64,000 nucleotides of DNA from Paraburkholderia dilworthii (GTDB lineage: Bacteria; Pseudomonadota; Gammaproteobacteria; Burkholderiales; Burkholderiaceae), in NCBI RefSeq assembly GCF_000472525.1, contig NZ_AWZT01000030.1, forward strand, positions 1-64,000. Reading direction: 5' to 3'. This document shows, piece after piece, positions 1 to 8,081 of this stretch. The notes under the pieces were generated by a model that saw nothing but the letters and a program-made list of their open reading frames with translations, was not told the origin of the DNA and did no database searches. The position numbers were made by a program, and so were the translations under genes. Numbering within the stretch: the stretch's first letter is position 1; every line of letters starts with the position of its first letter.

Positions 1-153
1 TTTGGCTCAGGCCACGGTGGCGGCTTTGGCTCAGGCCACGGTGGCGGGTTTGGTTCAGGCCACGGCGGCGGCTTCGGCGGAGGCCACGGCGGTGGCTACG
101 GCGGCGGAGGCGGCGGCGGAGGCGGAGGCGGCGGCAGCGGTGGTAGCCACTGA
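1..153 (+). CDS. C-terminal end of a glycine/histidine-rich repeat protein (5' end outside the window)
   Basis: The frame starting at base 1 is open to a TGA at 151-153 and encodes about 50 residues, nearly all Gly with regular His, Phe and Ser. An eight-residue unit FGSGHGGG occurs three times, followed by FGGGHGGG and YGGG, then a polyglycine run ending GSGGSH. The DNA repeat follows the same period. The longer open frame shifted by one base (Ala/Thr-rich) is a by-product of the repeat. Short secreted or inner-membrane proteins with Gly-rich tails of this kind are common in Burkholderia and usually unassigned. Regular His spacing could bind metal, but that is a guess. The promoter and N-terminus lie outside the window. 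Confidence 0.6.
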   Translation, partial: FGSGHGGGFGSGHGGGFGSGHGGGFGGGHGGGYGGGGGGGGGGGGSGGSH

Positions 154-409
154 CGCAGCGATACGCCTTATCGGAAGGGGGCCGCGAGAGCGGCTTTCCT
201 ACCGACGCGAAACGGAGCCACCGAGCCACAGAGCCACGACGCCGGCGAGCGAGCCAGCCGCTCAAGGACTCAAGGACTCAAGACCTGGCCCGCAGTGTGT
301 TCCGCCGCTCACGGATCTATATCGCGAGACGAGACATGCGCGGCGAGGCGCGTCGAAGCGGACGTTCAACTCGAACCGTCCGCTCGACCTGCCAGGATAA
401 CAACAGAAC

Positions 410-2059
410 TCAAACCGCCTGAAGCGTCGAGGCGTTCTTCCGCAACGGTGCGCGGCTTCGAGTGCCAAAATCCGACGACGCCCGACCGCGACTCGCCTGC
501 GCAGACGAATGCTCGCCGACCCGGAATACGGCTACGGCGTCGCGCAAAACAGCCGCCTGTTCTTCCAGCGATTTCGCGGCCGCAGCCGCTTCCTCGACGA
601 GCGCCGCATTGTGCTGCGTGACCTCGTCGATCTGCGAGACGGCCTTGTTGACCTGCTCGATGCCGTCGCTCTGTTCAAGCGCGGCGGCCTCGATTTCTCC
701 CATGATGCCGGTTACGCGCTCCACCGACTGCATCGCCTCGTTCATCGTGCGGCTCGCTTCGGCCACGAGCGACGCGCCCTGCCCGACCTGAGCCGCCGAA
801 TCGCCGATCAACTCCTTGATCTCCTTCGCTGCCGCGCCCGAGCGCTGCGCGAGGCTGCGCACTTCCGACGCCACCACCGCAAAGCCGCGCCCCTGCTCGC
901 CCGCGCGCGCCGCCTCGACGGCCGCGTTCAACGCGAGAATGTTGGTCTGAAACGCAATGCCCTCGATCATGCCGATGATCTCCGTCACCTTGCGCGACGA
1001 CTCGCTAATGCCATCCATCGTCTCGGTGACGCGCGATACGACCTTGCCGCCGCGCGTGACCGTATCGAGCGCGCCGTGCGCGAGCCGGTTCGCCTGCTTC
1101 GCGTTGTCCGCGTTCTGCTTCACGGTCGCCGACAACTGCTCCATGCTCGCTGCCGTCTGCTGAAGCGCCGCGGCTTGCTGCTCCGTTCGCGCGGACAGAT
1201 CCGCGTTGCCCGAGGCAATCTCGTTGGCGCCTTGCGTGATGGCCGTCGTGCTGCCGCGCACTTGTGACACCGTCTCGACAAGACCGTCGCGCATCTTCGT
1301 CAACGCGCTCAGCAACTGGCCCATTTCATTGCGCGACTGGCTCTTGATCGCCACCGTCAGATCGCCTGCGGCCATGCGCTCGAAGTGCTTGACGGTCGCA
1401 TTGACCGGCTTGATGAGCGCCGCCGACAACGCAACGCGCGCAGCCACGCCGATCACGATGGCGAGCGCGCCGATTGCGGCGAACAGCAACGTCGCGATCT
1501 GGAAGCGTTGCGCCGCAGTCTGGGCCTGGCGATGCTGAATCGCGGTCTGCGCACCTTCGAGCGCGCCGATGGCCTTCGAATACGCGGCGTAGAACGCGTT
1601 CGCCGTTTCGCCCTGAATATTGCGGAACGTATTGAAGTCGAAGTCGGTGAGCGCCTTGAACTCCGGCTCGATTGCCTTATCGACGAGCGCACTGCGCGCT
1701 TGCTCGACGTTCTGCGCGAGCTTCTGCTCCGCGTCGCTCGCAAACGGTCCGGCCATGTAATTGCGGAAGTCCTTGTTCGATTCGACCAGCACCTTATGCG
1801 CGGCAGGCAGCAGGTCGTCAGTCTGCTTGCCGACGCTGAACAGCGTTTGATAGGAGCCCAGCGCGAGTTGCACTTGCAGCAGCTTCTCCGAGCTCGCCTT
1901 CAGATGCGAGAGCGCCGCCGCGCTGCGCTGCGTGTCGTCGAGGCTGCTATTGGCGAGCTTCAGCGCACCATAGCCGACGCCGATCACGGTCAGCAGAAAG
2001 GCAACGAATACGCTGATTACCAGCGTCAGGCCGCCACGAATTGTGATGTTGTTTAGCAT
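410..2059 (-). CDS. Methyl-accepting chemotaxis protein (transmembrane chemoreceptor)
   Basis: This is a 549-residue inner-membrane chemoreceptor that would signal to CheA/CheW. I chose the ATG at 2059 (MLNNITIRGG) over one 48 bases upstream because a GGAGA ribosome site sits just before it and the first membrane helix begins at once. Residues 11-33 are TM1, about 34-185 a helical Tar-like periplasmic ligand domain, 187-212 TM2, followed by HAMP. The long cytoplasmic coiled coil carries the conserved hairpin tip (EGIAFQTNILALNAAVEAAR) near 355-375. There is no NWETF-type receptor tail for CheR/CheB, so methylation would rely on other tethers. It is transcribed away from the neighbouring glycosyltransferase gene. 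The ligand cannot be told from sequence. Confidence 0.95.
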   Translation of the reverse strand: MLNNITIRGGLTLVISVFVAFLLTVIGVGYGALKLANSSLDDTQRSAAALSHLKASSEKLLQVQLALGSYQTLFSVGKQTDDLLPAAHKVLVESNKDFRNYMAGPFASDAEQKLAQNVEQARSALVDKAIEPEFKALTDFDFNTFRNIQGETANAFYAAYSKAIGALEGAQTAIQHRQAQTAAQRFQIATLLFAAIGALAIVIGVAARVALSAALIKPVNATVKHFERMAAGDLTVAIKSQSRNEMGQLLSALTKMRDGLVETVSQVRGSTTAITQGANEIASGNADLSARTEQQAAALQQTAASMEQLSATVKQNADNAKQANRLAHGALDTVTRGGKVVSRVTETMDGISESSRKVTEIIGMIEGIAFQTNILALNAAVEAARAGEQGRGFAVVASEVRSLAQRSGAAAKEIKELIGDSAAQVGQGASLVAEASRTMNEAMQSVERVTGIMGEIEAAALEQSDGIEQVNKAVSQIDEVTQHNAALVEEAAAAAKSLEEQAAVLRDAVAVFRVGEHSSAQASRGRASSDFGTRSRAPLRKNASTLQAV

Positions 2060-2278
2060 TGGGTCTCCGGAACGGTCTTGTCGATCCGCGGCGAGTGCGT
2101 CTGCCACCCGTGTCGCCTACACTTCGCCGCATCCAGGTTAACGACCCGGCGCGATCCTCGCTGAATAGGTGGAATCCATGACTGGCGCGGGTTTGCAGCC
2201 GGTTTGCGCCTCACTATCTGGGATATTTCGCGGCTTGCGCGAGCCCGGCGCTTTTCGGGGCACTCCGCGTTTCGTTTG

Positions 2279-2284
2279 TATAAT
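2279..2284 (+). promoter_or_regulatory. Candidate sigma-70 -10 box for the WecA-like gene
   Basis: A perfect TATAAT lies 26 bases before the ATG at 2311 in an otherwise GC-rich spacer. No good -35 hexamer is visible at 16-18 bases upstream, so this would be a weak or activator-dependent promoter. Confidence 0.45.
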
Positions 2285-2310
2285 TCGGCGTCTTCGCTCA
2301 GGCCACTTTC

Positions 2311-3411
2311 ATGCTTAGTTTTGCGCTCGGTTTTCTCGTTTCACTGCTGATCACGCTGTTGATCGTGCGCTATGCGCATCTGCATGAAACATTTTCGACC
2401 GACACCGATCTGGCTGGCGTCCAGAAATTCCATGTGCGTCCGGTGCCGCGCATCGGCGGGACGGGGATTCTGGTTGGGCTGATCGTCTCCGCCGTGCAAC
2501 TGCACTCTGCATATCCCGCTGTGTCGGGCGGCATTCTCGGACTGATCGCGTGCGGCATGCCGGCCTTCGGCTCGGGTCTCGTCGAGGATCTGACCAAGCG
2601 CGTATCGCCGCTCGCGCGCCTCGTCTCTACGATGGCCGCCGCCGCGCTCGCGTATTTCCTGCTGGATATCGCGGTCACGCGCATCAGCGTGCCGCCGCTC
2701 GACTTCCTGCTCTCGTATGCGGTGATCTCGTGCGCAGTCACGGTGCTGGCGGTGGCGGCGCTTGCGAACGCGATCAATATCATCGACGGCTTCAACGGCC
2801 TTGCGTCAATGGTTGCGTTCATGATGTTCGCGTCGCTCGCTTACGTGGCCTTCCAGGTGCACGATCCGATCGTGCTGTCGGCGTCGTTCATGATGATGGG
2901 CGCGGTGCTCGGCTTCTTCATCTGGAACTTCCCGGCGGGGCTGATTTTTCTCGGCGACGGCGGCGCGTATTTCATCGGCTTCATGTTGGCCGAACTGTCG
3001 ATCATGCTGGTGATGCGCAATCGCGATGTGTCCGCATGGTATCCGGTGCTGCTGTTCATGTACCCGATCTTCGAGACGTGCTTCTCGATCTACAGGAAGA
3101 AATTCATTCGCGGCATGTCGCCGGGTATTCCCGATGGCGTGCATCTGCACATGCTGGTTTACAAGCGGCTGATGCGTTGGGCAGTCGGCACGCGCACCGC
3201 GCGTGAACTGACGCGGCGCAACTCGCTGACGTCGCCTTACTTGTGGTTGTTATGCCTGATTGCGGTCGTGCCGGCCACGTTGTTCTGGCGACATACGCTG
3301 CATCTTTTCTGCTTTGTGGTGCTGTTCGCGGCGACTTATGTGTGGCTCTACGTGAGCATCGTGCGCTTCAAGTCGCCCCGGTGGATGGTGGTGAGGAAAA
3401 CGAAGCGGTGA
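2311..3411 (+). CDS. WecA/WbpL-like undecaprenyl-phosphate sugar-1-phosphate transferase
   Basis: This 366-residue polytopic membrane protein belongs to the MraY/WecA (PNPT) family, which transfers a sugar-1-phosphate from a UDP-sugar to undecaprenyl phosphate and starts polysaccharide chains at the cytoplasmic face. About ten hydrophobic segments are seen. The family motifs are present: VEDLTK where most members have DDxxD/K, NAINIIDGFNGLA near residue 151, FLGDGG near 213, and the His-rich loop DGVHLHML near 272. The replacement of the first Asp of the DD pair by Glu is unusual. It is the first of two such transferases in the window (the other is at 24084-25106), so it may serve a different glycan. 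The substrate sugar is unknown. Confidence 0.88.
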   Translation: MLSFALGFLVSLLITLLIVRYAHLHETFSTDTDLAGVQKFHVRPVPRIGGTGILVGLIVSAVQLHSAYPAVSGGILGLIACGMPAFGSGLVEDLTKRVSPLARLVSTMAAAALAYFLLDIAVTRISVPPLDFLLSYAVISCAVTVLAVAALANAINIIDGFNGLASMVAFMMFASLAYVAFQVHDPIVLSASFMMMGAVLGFFIWNFPAGLIFLGDGGAYFIGFMLAELSIMLVMRNRDVSAWYPVLLFMYPIFETCFSIYRKKFIRGMSPGIPDGVHLHMLVYKRLMRWAVGTRTARELTRRNSLTSPYLWLLCLIAVVPATLFWRHTLHLFCFVVLFAATYVWLYVSIVRFKSPRWMVVRKTKR

Positions 3412-3444
3412 GCCGGGTCCAGCCCCGTCACATCGGTGGTACAG

Positions 3445-3476
3445 CCGGGGTACGTTCGAGCGCGCTCCTACCCCGG
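3445..3476. repeat. Inverted repeat downstream of the WecA-like gene
   Basis: CCGGGGTA at 3445-3452 pairs perfectly with TACCCCGG at 3469-3476 across a 16-base loop. There is no T-run, so it may be a weak or factor-dependent transcription end for the gene stopping at 3411, or simply a structural repeat. Confidence 0.4.
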
Positions 3477-3559
3477 TCAATCCCCGAAGCTGAAGTTCGG
3501 CGCGTTTTCTCCTTATAACGGGTTGAAAGTCAGACAAACAACCGTGGGTGTTTGAACAC

Positions 3560-3586
3560 AAAAAGGAAGTTGGCGCAACAACTTCC
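3560..3586 (-). terminator. Rho-independent terminator for leftward transcription
   Basis: GGAAGTTG at 3565-3572 pairs with CAACTTCC at 3579-3586 (8-bp perfect stem, 6-base loop). On the minus strand the stem is followed by five T residues (bases 3564-3560). This would end transcripts coming from the orphan antitoxin gene at 3797-4087. Confidence 0.6.
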
Positions 3587-3796
3587 TAACCATTATCGTC
3601 AGAGCCAAAAGTCGTGGCTTTAAGGAGAATGGAAGCGTCCAACGCATTTCGCTAACCCTCGTACTAAACAGTCAACAAAAACAGTGATACTGTGACGCTG
3701 GACCGGTAACGCATTCCTACGCCTGCCCGCAGTCATCAATCGTCGGCAACGGGATGTACCGGTCGATGTCATCCTGCACCGCCTTCCGAAAGAGAG

Positions 3797-4087
3797 TCAG
3801 TCGCGCCCTTGTCCGCGCGGTCCCGCTTGCGAACCGCCTTGGTGACCTTGCTCTCGCCCGGATACACTCACGCCGTCCCAACCTTGAATACGCGCGAAAT
3901 CAGCTTCCACACCGACGTTCGGGATGCTCATCAACGCTTCGGCGAATGTCTTGCGCTGAGACGCGCTCAATGCTTTTGCCAAGATTTCGCGGTGCTCGGC
4001 TTCTGCGCTGCGCCCACGCGCTGCGGCTCGCTGCCTCAAGCTCTGGACAAGTTGATCGTCTACATTTCTCAACAGCAGATTCGCCAT
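3797..4087 (-). CDS. Orphan FitA/VapB-like ribbon-helix-helix antitoxin with an aberrant C-terminus
   Basis: The 96-residue product begins MANLLLRNVDDQLVQSLRQR and continues AAARGRSAEAEHREIL, the typical N-terminal Arc/MetJ-like DNA-binding fold of FitA-type antitoxins. The segment to about residue 66 (FAEALMSIPNVGVEADFARIQ) also matches the usual family pattern. After that the sequence turns into Gly/Gln/Arg-rich text unlike the short acidic toxin-binding tail expected, suggesting a frameshift or recombination junction near 3880. No PIN-domain (VapC/FitB) toxin follows on the same strand, where one would be expected. It is therefore probably a decayed half of a toxin-antitoxin pair. A terminator at 3560-3586 fits the end of this transcript. 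Confidence 0.65.
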   Translation of the reverse strand: MANLLLRNVDDQLVQSLRQRAAARGRSAEAEHREILAKALSASQRKTFAEALMSIPNVGVEADFARIQGWDGVSVSGREQGHQGGSQAGPRGQGRD

Positions 4088-4331
4088 GAATCAGCCCACA
4101 CTTCGTCGGTCTCCGCAATAAGATCTTGCGTGTGAAGTCCACGCAGTGATAGCAGGGCCGGCCGGCACGCGATCAATTGCACTCCGACTGCGCGAGTGCC
4201 AGTCGAGCGGCTGCACTTGAGCGACCAGCAGTCTACGCTTCGTCCTTGTCAAGATGACGCCGCTCACGATCGTCGCTAGCATCTAGCTTATACGTCAATG
4301 ATAAGGCAAAGCCCTGCACCACTTACCGAGC

Positions 4332-5303
4332 TCACACACGACCTAGAGAAGATGCATTCTTGAACTGCTGAGATGCGAATAGCATTCGAGGAAGGTCGTT
4401 ACCTTCAGCACTTTCTGTCAGCCTCTTTAGCACCTGCTGCATTGCCTGCTCGAACTGACGGCGATACATGTACAGAAAGCTTGCGTGGTTGCACTCGATG
4501 ATAAGTCGGTTTCTGCCACGGCCCTTCCTGATACGAATACGACTAAGGTCAGCTGGTTGCACGTTCGCGCCGACAAGCGCGCGAATTAGATGGTCGCTTG
4601 AAGCTTCTCGCATGTGCGAGGTAAGGCGCGTCAGGCGCTGCACGAGCATTTCCCGCCCCCACTGCTTTTCAAGCGCCAGAAACTTGCGGCCGCTGGTGAA
4701 ACTGACCTCCATTAGGCCCGGAGCGCAAGGCATCTTAAGCATGAGCGCTTCGATGCAAACTGCGTCGCGAACGATTTTTCGAGAAATCTTTAGCTCCCGG
4801 GCGCAGCCACTGTAATTGGTCCATCTACCTTCGAGGACGCCGATATGATACCGATCCGAAAGATTTCGCGGCGACGCGGGCGCGCCCTCCGGAACGGCGT
4901 TCTTGGCGGTTTTCTTTCCCCTGAGAGCGCGCGTAGTCGCAGCCAGATTTCCTTTCAACGTCGCCAGGGCCACCCTTGTCGAGAACTTGTTGCCAGCGGT
5001 CAGATGTGGCTTGGCCCGCTGCGTCACGGCTTCTAGACCATCCTTTGCGATGGTTTCGCTAATCACCCGCACTGCATACGGCGTTATCGCACCGGGAGAC
5101 TCAAACAGATCTACGATTTCTGCCGGCAGTGCGTCAAGCCGAAGTGCTAACGACAGCTCCGCCGCGCTGATTCCGAGCGTCTCAAGGGCGCCTTTCTGCG
5201 TGGTCCACTCACCTCGAGCGAGCCCGTCCTTGTACAGGTGCACAATCAGAAAGCACTTGCGGACTGCTTGCATTATCCGGATCAACTCATTGTCATGCGG
5301 CAT
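4332..5303 (-). CDS. ParB/KorB-like helix-turn-helix protein without the ParB N-terminal domain
   Basis: This 323-residue protein carries a ParB/KorB-type helix-turn-helix near residues 30-65 (GEWTTQKGALETLGISAAEL, then LALRLDALPAEIVDLFE). The pattern LP-x-x-I-x-x-LF followed by a helix matches the post-HTH region of Spo0J/KorB proteins. A second related segment appears near 160-215 (GRWTNYSGCARELKISRKIV), so it may hold two tandem DNA-binding units. A basic stretch RIRIRKGRGRNRLIIECN near 255-272 precedes a helical C-terminus, possibly for dimerisation. The ParB N-terminal CTPase domain is absent. A truncated paralogue lies at 7303-7701. It may be a partition or repressor protein of an integrated element. 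Its true function is unknown. Confidence 0.6.
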   Translation of the reverse strand: MPHDNELIRIMQAVRKCFLIVHLYKDGLARGEWTTQKGALETLGISAAELSLALRLDALPAEIVDLFESPGAITPYAVRVISETIAKDGLEAVTQRAKPHLTAGNKFSTRVALATLKGNLAATTRALRGKKTAKNAVPEGAPASPRNLSDRYHIGVLEGRWTNYSGCARELKISRKIVRDAVCIEALMLKMPCAPGLMEVSFTSGRKFLALEKQWGREMLVQRLTRLTSHMREASSDHLIRALVGANVQPADLSRIRIRKGRGRNRLIIECNHASFLYMYRRQFEQAMQQVLKRLTESAEGNDLPRMLFASQQFKNASSLGRV

Positions 5304-6275
5304 AACATCTGTCTCGAATGAATAGTGTCGCGAGCCTGATCGTCTGCGAGCCTATACGATACGCGGGTTCGGCGGAATTGGGGGGCCTTCTGTGAACGTA
5401 ACAGCTTCATAGACAACCACCCGTGCGCGCTCCAGGCAGCTCGCCGCGCGAAGGACCGAGAACCCGCCCGCGGGCGATCCCAAGGAGGACGTTCGATAGA
5501 GCCGCACGTGTCAGATCCTTCTCGCGTCGTTGTCTCATCTTCCAACAAATAGCCTCTTTCGCCGGGATCAAACGGTATGCGCGGCGCGCCGCTCGCCTGG
5601 CACGAAGGTGACCTGTCTTTTCTGACGGGAGAAGGTTGTTTGCCTGTCGATATGCGTTGAACTGCCGCTTATCACAACTGGGGTCCACCAAGGTGGCGCA
5701 ACAGGGGAGCGTGGCGCAACAACGCAAGCGACCTGCGCGCGAAAAATCCAGCCATGCGGGCGCGGCGTTGGTGCGTTTCCGCCCCTTCTGCACCGCGGCC
5801 AGCGCAGGCGATTCCGACGTTCAGCAGCGTTCCCAGCTCAAGGACGGAGCGTCAAACTCGACCTGCCGTTGCAAGAATCGTGGTAGCGCTAACGCTCTCG
5901 CCCGAATCATCCGGCCGTCTTCGCGTGCGAAGTTGACCCATTCCTGCCACGCAGTTCGCCACATCGCTCCGCGCTCAGCCGATATCCAGAAAACATCGAT
6001 TAACGCGTTACGGGTCCTAGCGTTGCGGCCGATGTTCCGTAACCTCATGATCTCTCAAGCAAAATGAAGTGATTTGCGAAATCCGAAAAGCAAGCCAATC
6101 AGCCAGAATTCGCAAATTCAACCGGACATCTGCTGGCTGGCGTCGCTCACGCGTCGTTATGTACCTGAGGACACCCGAGAAGCCCCGATACCTCTATGCC
6201 TTCGGCACCTCATGTCGCAGTAACTAGTGCTCCTGTTGTAGCCAGCCCCCCGACCAAACTCCCTTTTTGGCGTCA
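5304..6275. other. No confident gene; upstream and decayed DNA of the accessory element
   Basis: The minus strand holds two open stretches in the same frame, 5821-6048 and 5407-5793, separated by one TGA and nine codons. The first (ALIDVFWISAERGAMWRTAWQ) reads like protein, the second is Cys/Arg-rich. They could be one decayed gene, but I do not recognise it. The part next to 5303 should hold the promoter of the ParB-like gene. Confidence 0.3.
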
Positions 6276-6962
6276 TCACACGACAATGTTGACGTGTGCC
6301 GGTGCTGCACGACAATCGCCTGCTACAGGGAGTGAACCTCCGGGCAAGATGGTCAGCCCGGGCGGAAGCTGCGTTTCGGGCGACCGACCTTCGCGCAGGA
6401 CCTCACAGATCGAATGCGTGGTTGTCCCTAAAGCGCGCGCGGCCCTCCGCAGACTGCCGCGCTGTTCGGTCAGAACCTCCAAGACTTTTTCGCGCGTGAG
6501 TATAGGGATGGCAGGCCGCACATAGCCAACTATACGTGTACAACGACGACTGTCGTTCTCGCGCGGCGAGGTCCGTGTCCTTATCCAAGCGTTAAGCAAG
6601 CTAATGAGCTGCCGCTTGCGGATCCACAGCAGACACTGGCACCAGTGCTCGCACCGCTCGGCACGCTCTCCGGGCGTCATGTGCTGCGCGGACCACCGGT
6701 CTATAAGAAGTTGCAGATGCTTGCCCCTGAAGTGCCACGGACTATGCAGGGCGTAGCCGCTACTACGCAGTGCCTCAAACCCTTCAGCTATTTCAGCGAT
6801 CCGTCGGCATTGCGCTTCCGGTGACACTCTTTCCTTTATCCGGGTGCGGTAATCGTAGGTTGTGGTGATCCTGCCGCTGGCGAGCCCGCGCAAGTCCCGC
6901 CGGAACTGTTCGGGCAAGCCGCTGCAGGCGATAACGTACCGGTAGTCATAGTGGATTGTCAT
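6276..6962 (-). CDS. Integrase-like protein: core-binding domain plus HTH, no catalytic domain
   Basis: I place the start at 6962 (MTIHYDYRY), preceded by AAGGAAAG, giving 228 residues. Residues about 55-115 (GFEALRSSGYALHSPWHFRG, KHLQLLIDRW, MTPG) clearly parallel the N-terminal SAM-like core-binding domain of the recombinase at 9526-10659 (SFEELRQNGFALQSPYSLKH, KHVQFLVNFW, LTRG). None of the tyrosine-recombinase catalytic residues follow. After a linker comes a Fis-type helix-turn-helix (LTREKVLEVLTEQRGSLRRA, ARALGTTTHSICEVLREG), like that at the recombinase C-terminus. It may act as an accessory DNA-binding or regulatory factor for recombination, or be an internal-deletion derivative. The continuous frame and good ribosome site argue that it is still expressed. 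Confidence 0.6.
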   Translation of the reverse strand: MTIHYDYRYVIACSGLPEQFRRDLRGLASGRITTTYDYRTRIKERVSPEAQCRRIAEIAEGFEALRSSGYALHSPWHFRGKHLQLLIDRWSAQHMTPGERAERCEHWCQCLLWIRKRQLISLLNAWIRTRTSPRENDSRRCTRIVGYVRPAIPILTREKVLEVLTEQRGSLRRAARALGTTTHSICEVLREGRSPETQLPPGLTILPGGSLPVAGDCRAAPAHVNIVV

Positions 6963-7302
6963 GCTCTTTCCTTGTAATGAACCAGTCATGCGCCCGGTGT
7001 TCGCGGGCAAGGACGAACGTGCGACACGGAGGCGAACGCGAAGACGACTCGTTGAGTCGGATCGGCGGAACGAGGCAAGGAATTCATCGGATGTCACGAA
7101 CCGTGGCTGCATCACGCGGCACAGTCCGGGGACTGGTAGCAGGCGCTACCGGAGCACAGGAACCGGGGTTGCACAGCTTTTTCGTAAACCGGTACTTGCC
7201 ATTCGCGTCATTTGGCAGCCGTTCGCGTTTGACCCGAACCGTTAGCGCGCTCAGTTGCCTATGACGGAAACCGGCCGCTAAAAGCGTCAACCTCATACAG
7301 GT

Positions 7303-7701
7303 ATGGGCATACCGCAATCCCGGCTTAGCGAGGCAATCGCCATTCACAAGGCGTTGCCAGCTGAGGTGAAAATGCTTTTTCCGGGTAACAATCTGACTTT
7401 CGCGGCCGGCAAGGAAATAGTGAGGCTGATAGCGCTGCGGGGGGCGGATACTGTTCGCGCGCTCGCAGCCGAGGCGGGCCGCTCGCCGCGTAGGCCGTCA
7501 CCCCAACTGATGCTGAACCGCCTTGCGGGTATCGATATCCCCGGCGTCGACGTGAGGGTTAGGAAAGCGCCAGGAAAGAATGCAAAGCGCCGCCTGATCG
7601 TTGAATTGCACCTTCAAGAGTCGGACGCTAACGTTGCGGCGCTCGAGTTCATGATTGAAATGCTGAAGACAGGTTTGGCATTGAGTGAAGGCCAACCGTG
7701 A
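7303..7701 (+). CDS. N-terminally truncated second ParB/KorB-like protein
   Basis: The 132-residue product aligns by eye with the ParB-like protein at 4332-5303: MGIPQSRLSEAIAIHKALPA matches LGISAAELSLALRLDALPA, EVKMLFPGN matches EIVDLFESPG, and VDVRVRKAPGKNAKRRLIVE matches RIRIRKGRGRNRLIIE. The start falls inside the helix-turn-helix: the first helix is missing and an in-frame TAA lies eight codons upstream (7279-7281). It also lacks the central repeat of the longer paralogue. It is best read as a remnant or shortened paralogue whose DNA-binding domain is broken. If expressed it could still dimerise with the full protein through its C-terminus. It sits divergent to the integrase-like gene at 6276-6962. 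Confidence 0.5.
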   Translation: MGIPQSRLSEAIAIHKALPAEVKMLFPGNNLTFAAGKEIVRLIALRGADTVRALAAEAGRSPRRPSPQLMLNRLAGIDIPGVDVRVRKAPGKNAKRRLIVELHLQESDANVAALEFMIEMLKTGLALSEGQP

Positions 7702-7729
7702 GGCTTTTTTTGGCTACGGTCAGAACACT

Positions 7730-8010
7730 CCGACACGCGCCGGCGTCCACGCACCACCTCACTTCATCCTTTACGGAAACGAGAACCATCTCGTCGGCCA
7801 GCCGCTGGAAAATAAGGAAATCAGCTCGGCGATGAAATTCCCGACGACGCGATCGCCGTGGTCCTTGTACATCGGCACCGGCCACGTTTGCGATTACGCG
7901 GGCATGCGCATCCACATCGAGTGACCGTCGTCAAACATGACCTCGGGTTTGAATTCGGCGCTGCCGTCGACCGAGTAGTCCCAGTTTGTTGATTTCCGCC
8001 AGAAACTGAC
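7730..8010 (-). pseudogene. Remnant of a VirB9/TrbG-like conjugation protein
   Basis: Reading leftward, one frame gives KSTNWDYSVDGSAEFKPEVM followed by FDDGHSMWMRMPA, a stop, then WPVPMYKDHGDRVVGNFIA. A second frame then continues QRLADEMVLVSVKDEVRW. The order (Y-x-(V/I)-x-G, FDDG plus an aromatic/MP strand, a P-V-x-x-x-x-x-G strand, then RLADE-x-VL) recalls the C-terminal beta-domain of VirB9/TrbG/TraK proteins of type IV secretion systems. One in-frame stop and one frameshift show it is dead. The upstream part of the gene is missing. No other conjugation gene is visible, so this is the sole hint of a former conjugative element. Identification is by pattern only. Confidence 0.4.
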
Positions 8011-8081
8011 CCAGTGGTTGCCCGCGTCTGTCCGCGCCGTTGGCGACGGTATCAGCAAGTGAACGTCGACGAGGGCATGTA

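Larger units (their letters stand above)
3412..3796. other. Intergenic stretch at the left border of the accessory region
   Basis: I see no convincing gene. It holds an inverted repeat just after the WecA-like gene and a minus-strand terminator, both listed separately. Composition becomes less GC-rich here, marking the change from core to accessory DNA. I found no tRNA or obvious attachment site. Confidence 0.5.

Noticed and set aside
2..400. Ala/Thr-rich open frame of 132 residues at the left edge
   Set aside because: It is the shifted frame of the Gly/His repeat; the Gly-rich frame ends at 153 and has the typical repeat pattern of a real protein.
509..1267. Long plus-strand open frames opposite the chemoreceptor gene
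   Set aside because: Arg-rich text without domains; the minus strand encodes a full chemoreceptor.
5407..6048. Possible minus-strand gene with an internal TGA
   Set aside because: Parts look protein-like, but I cannot name a family, and the Cys/Arg-rich half looks like noise.
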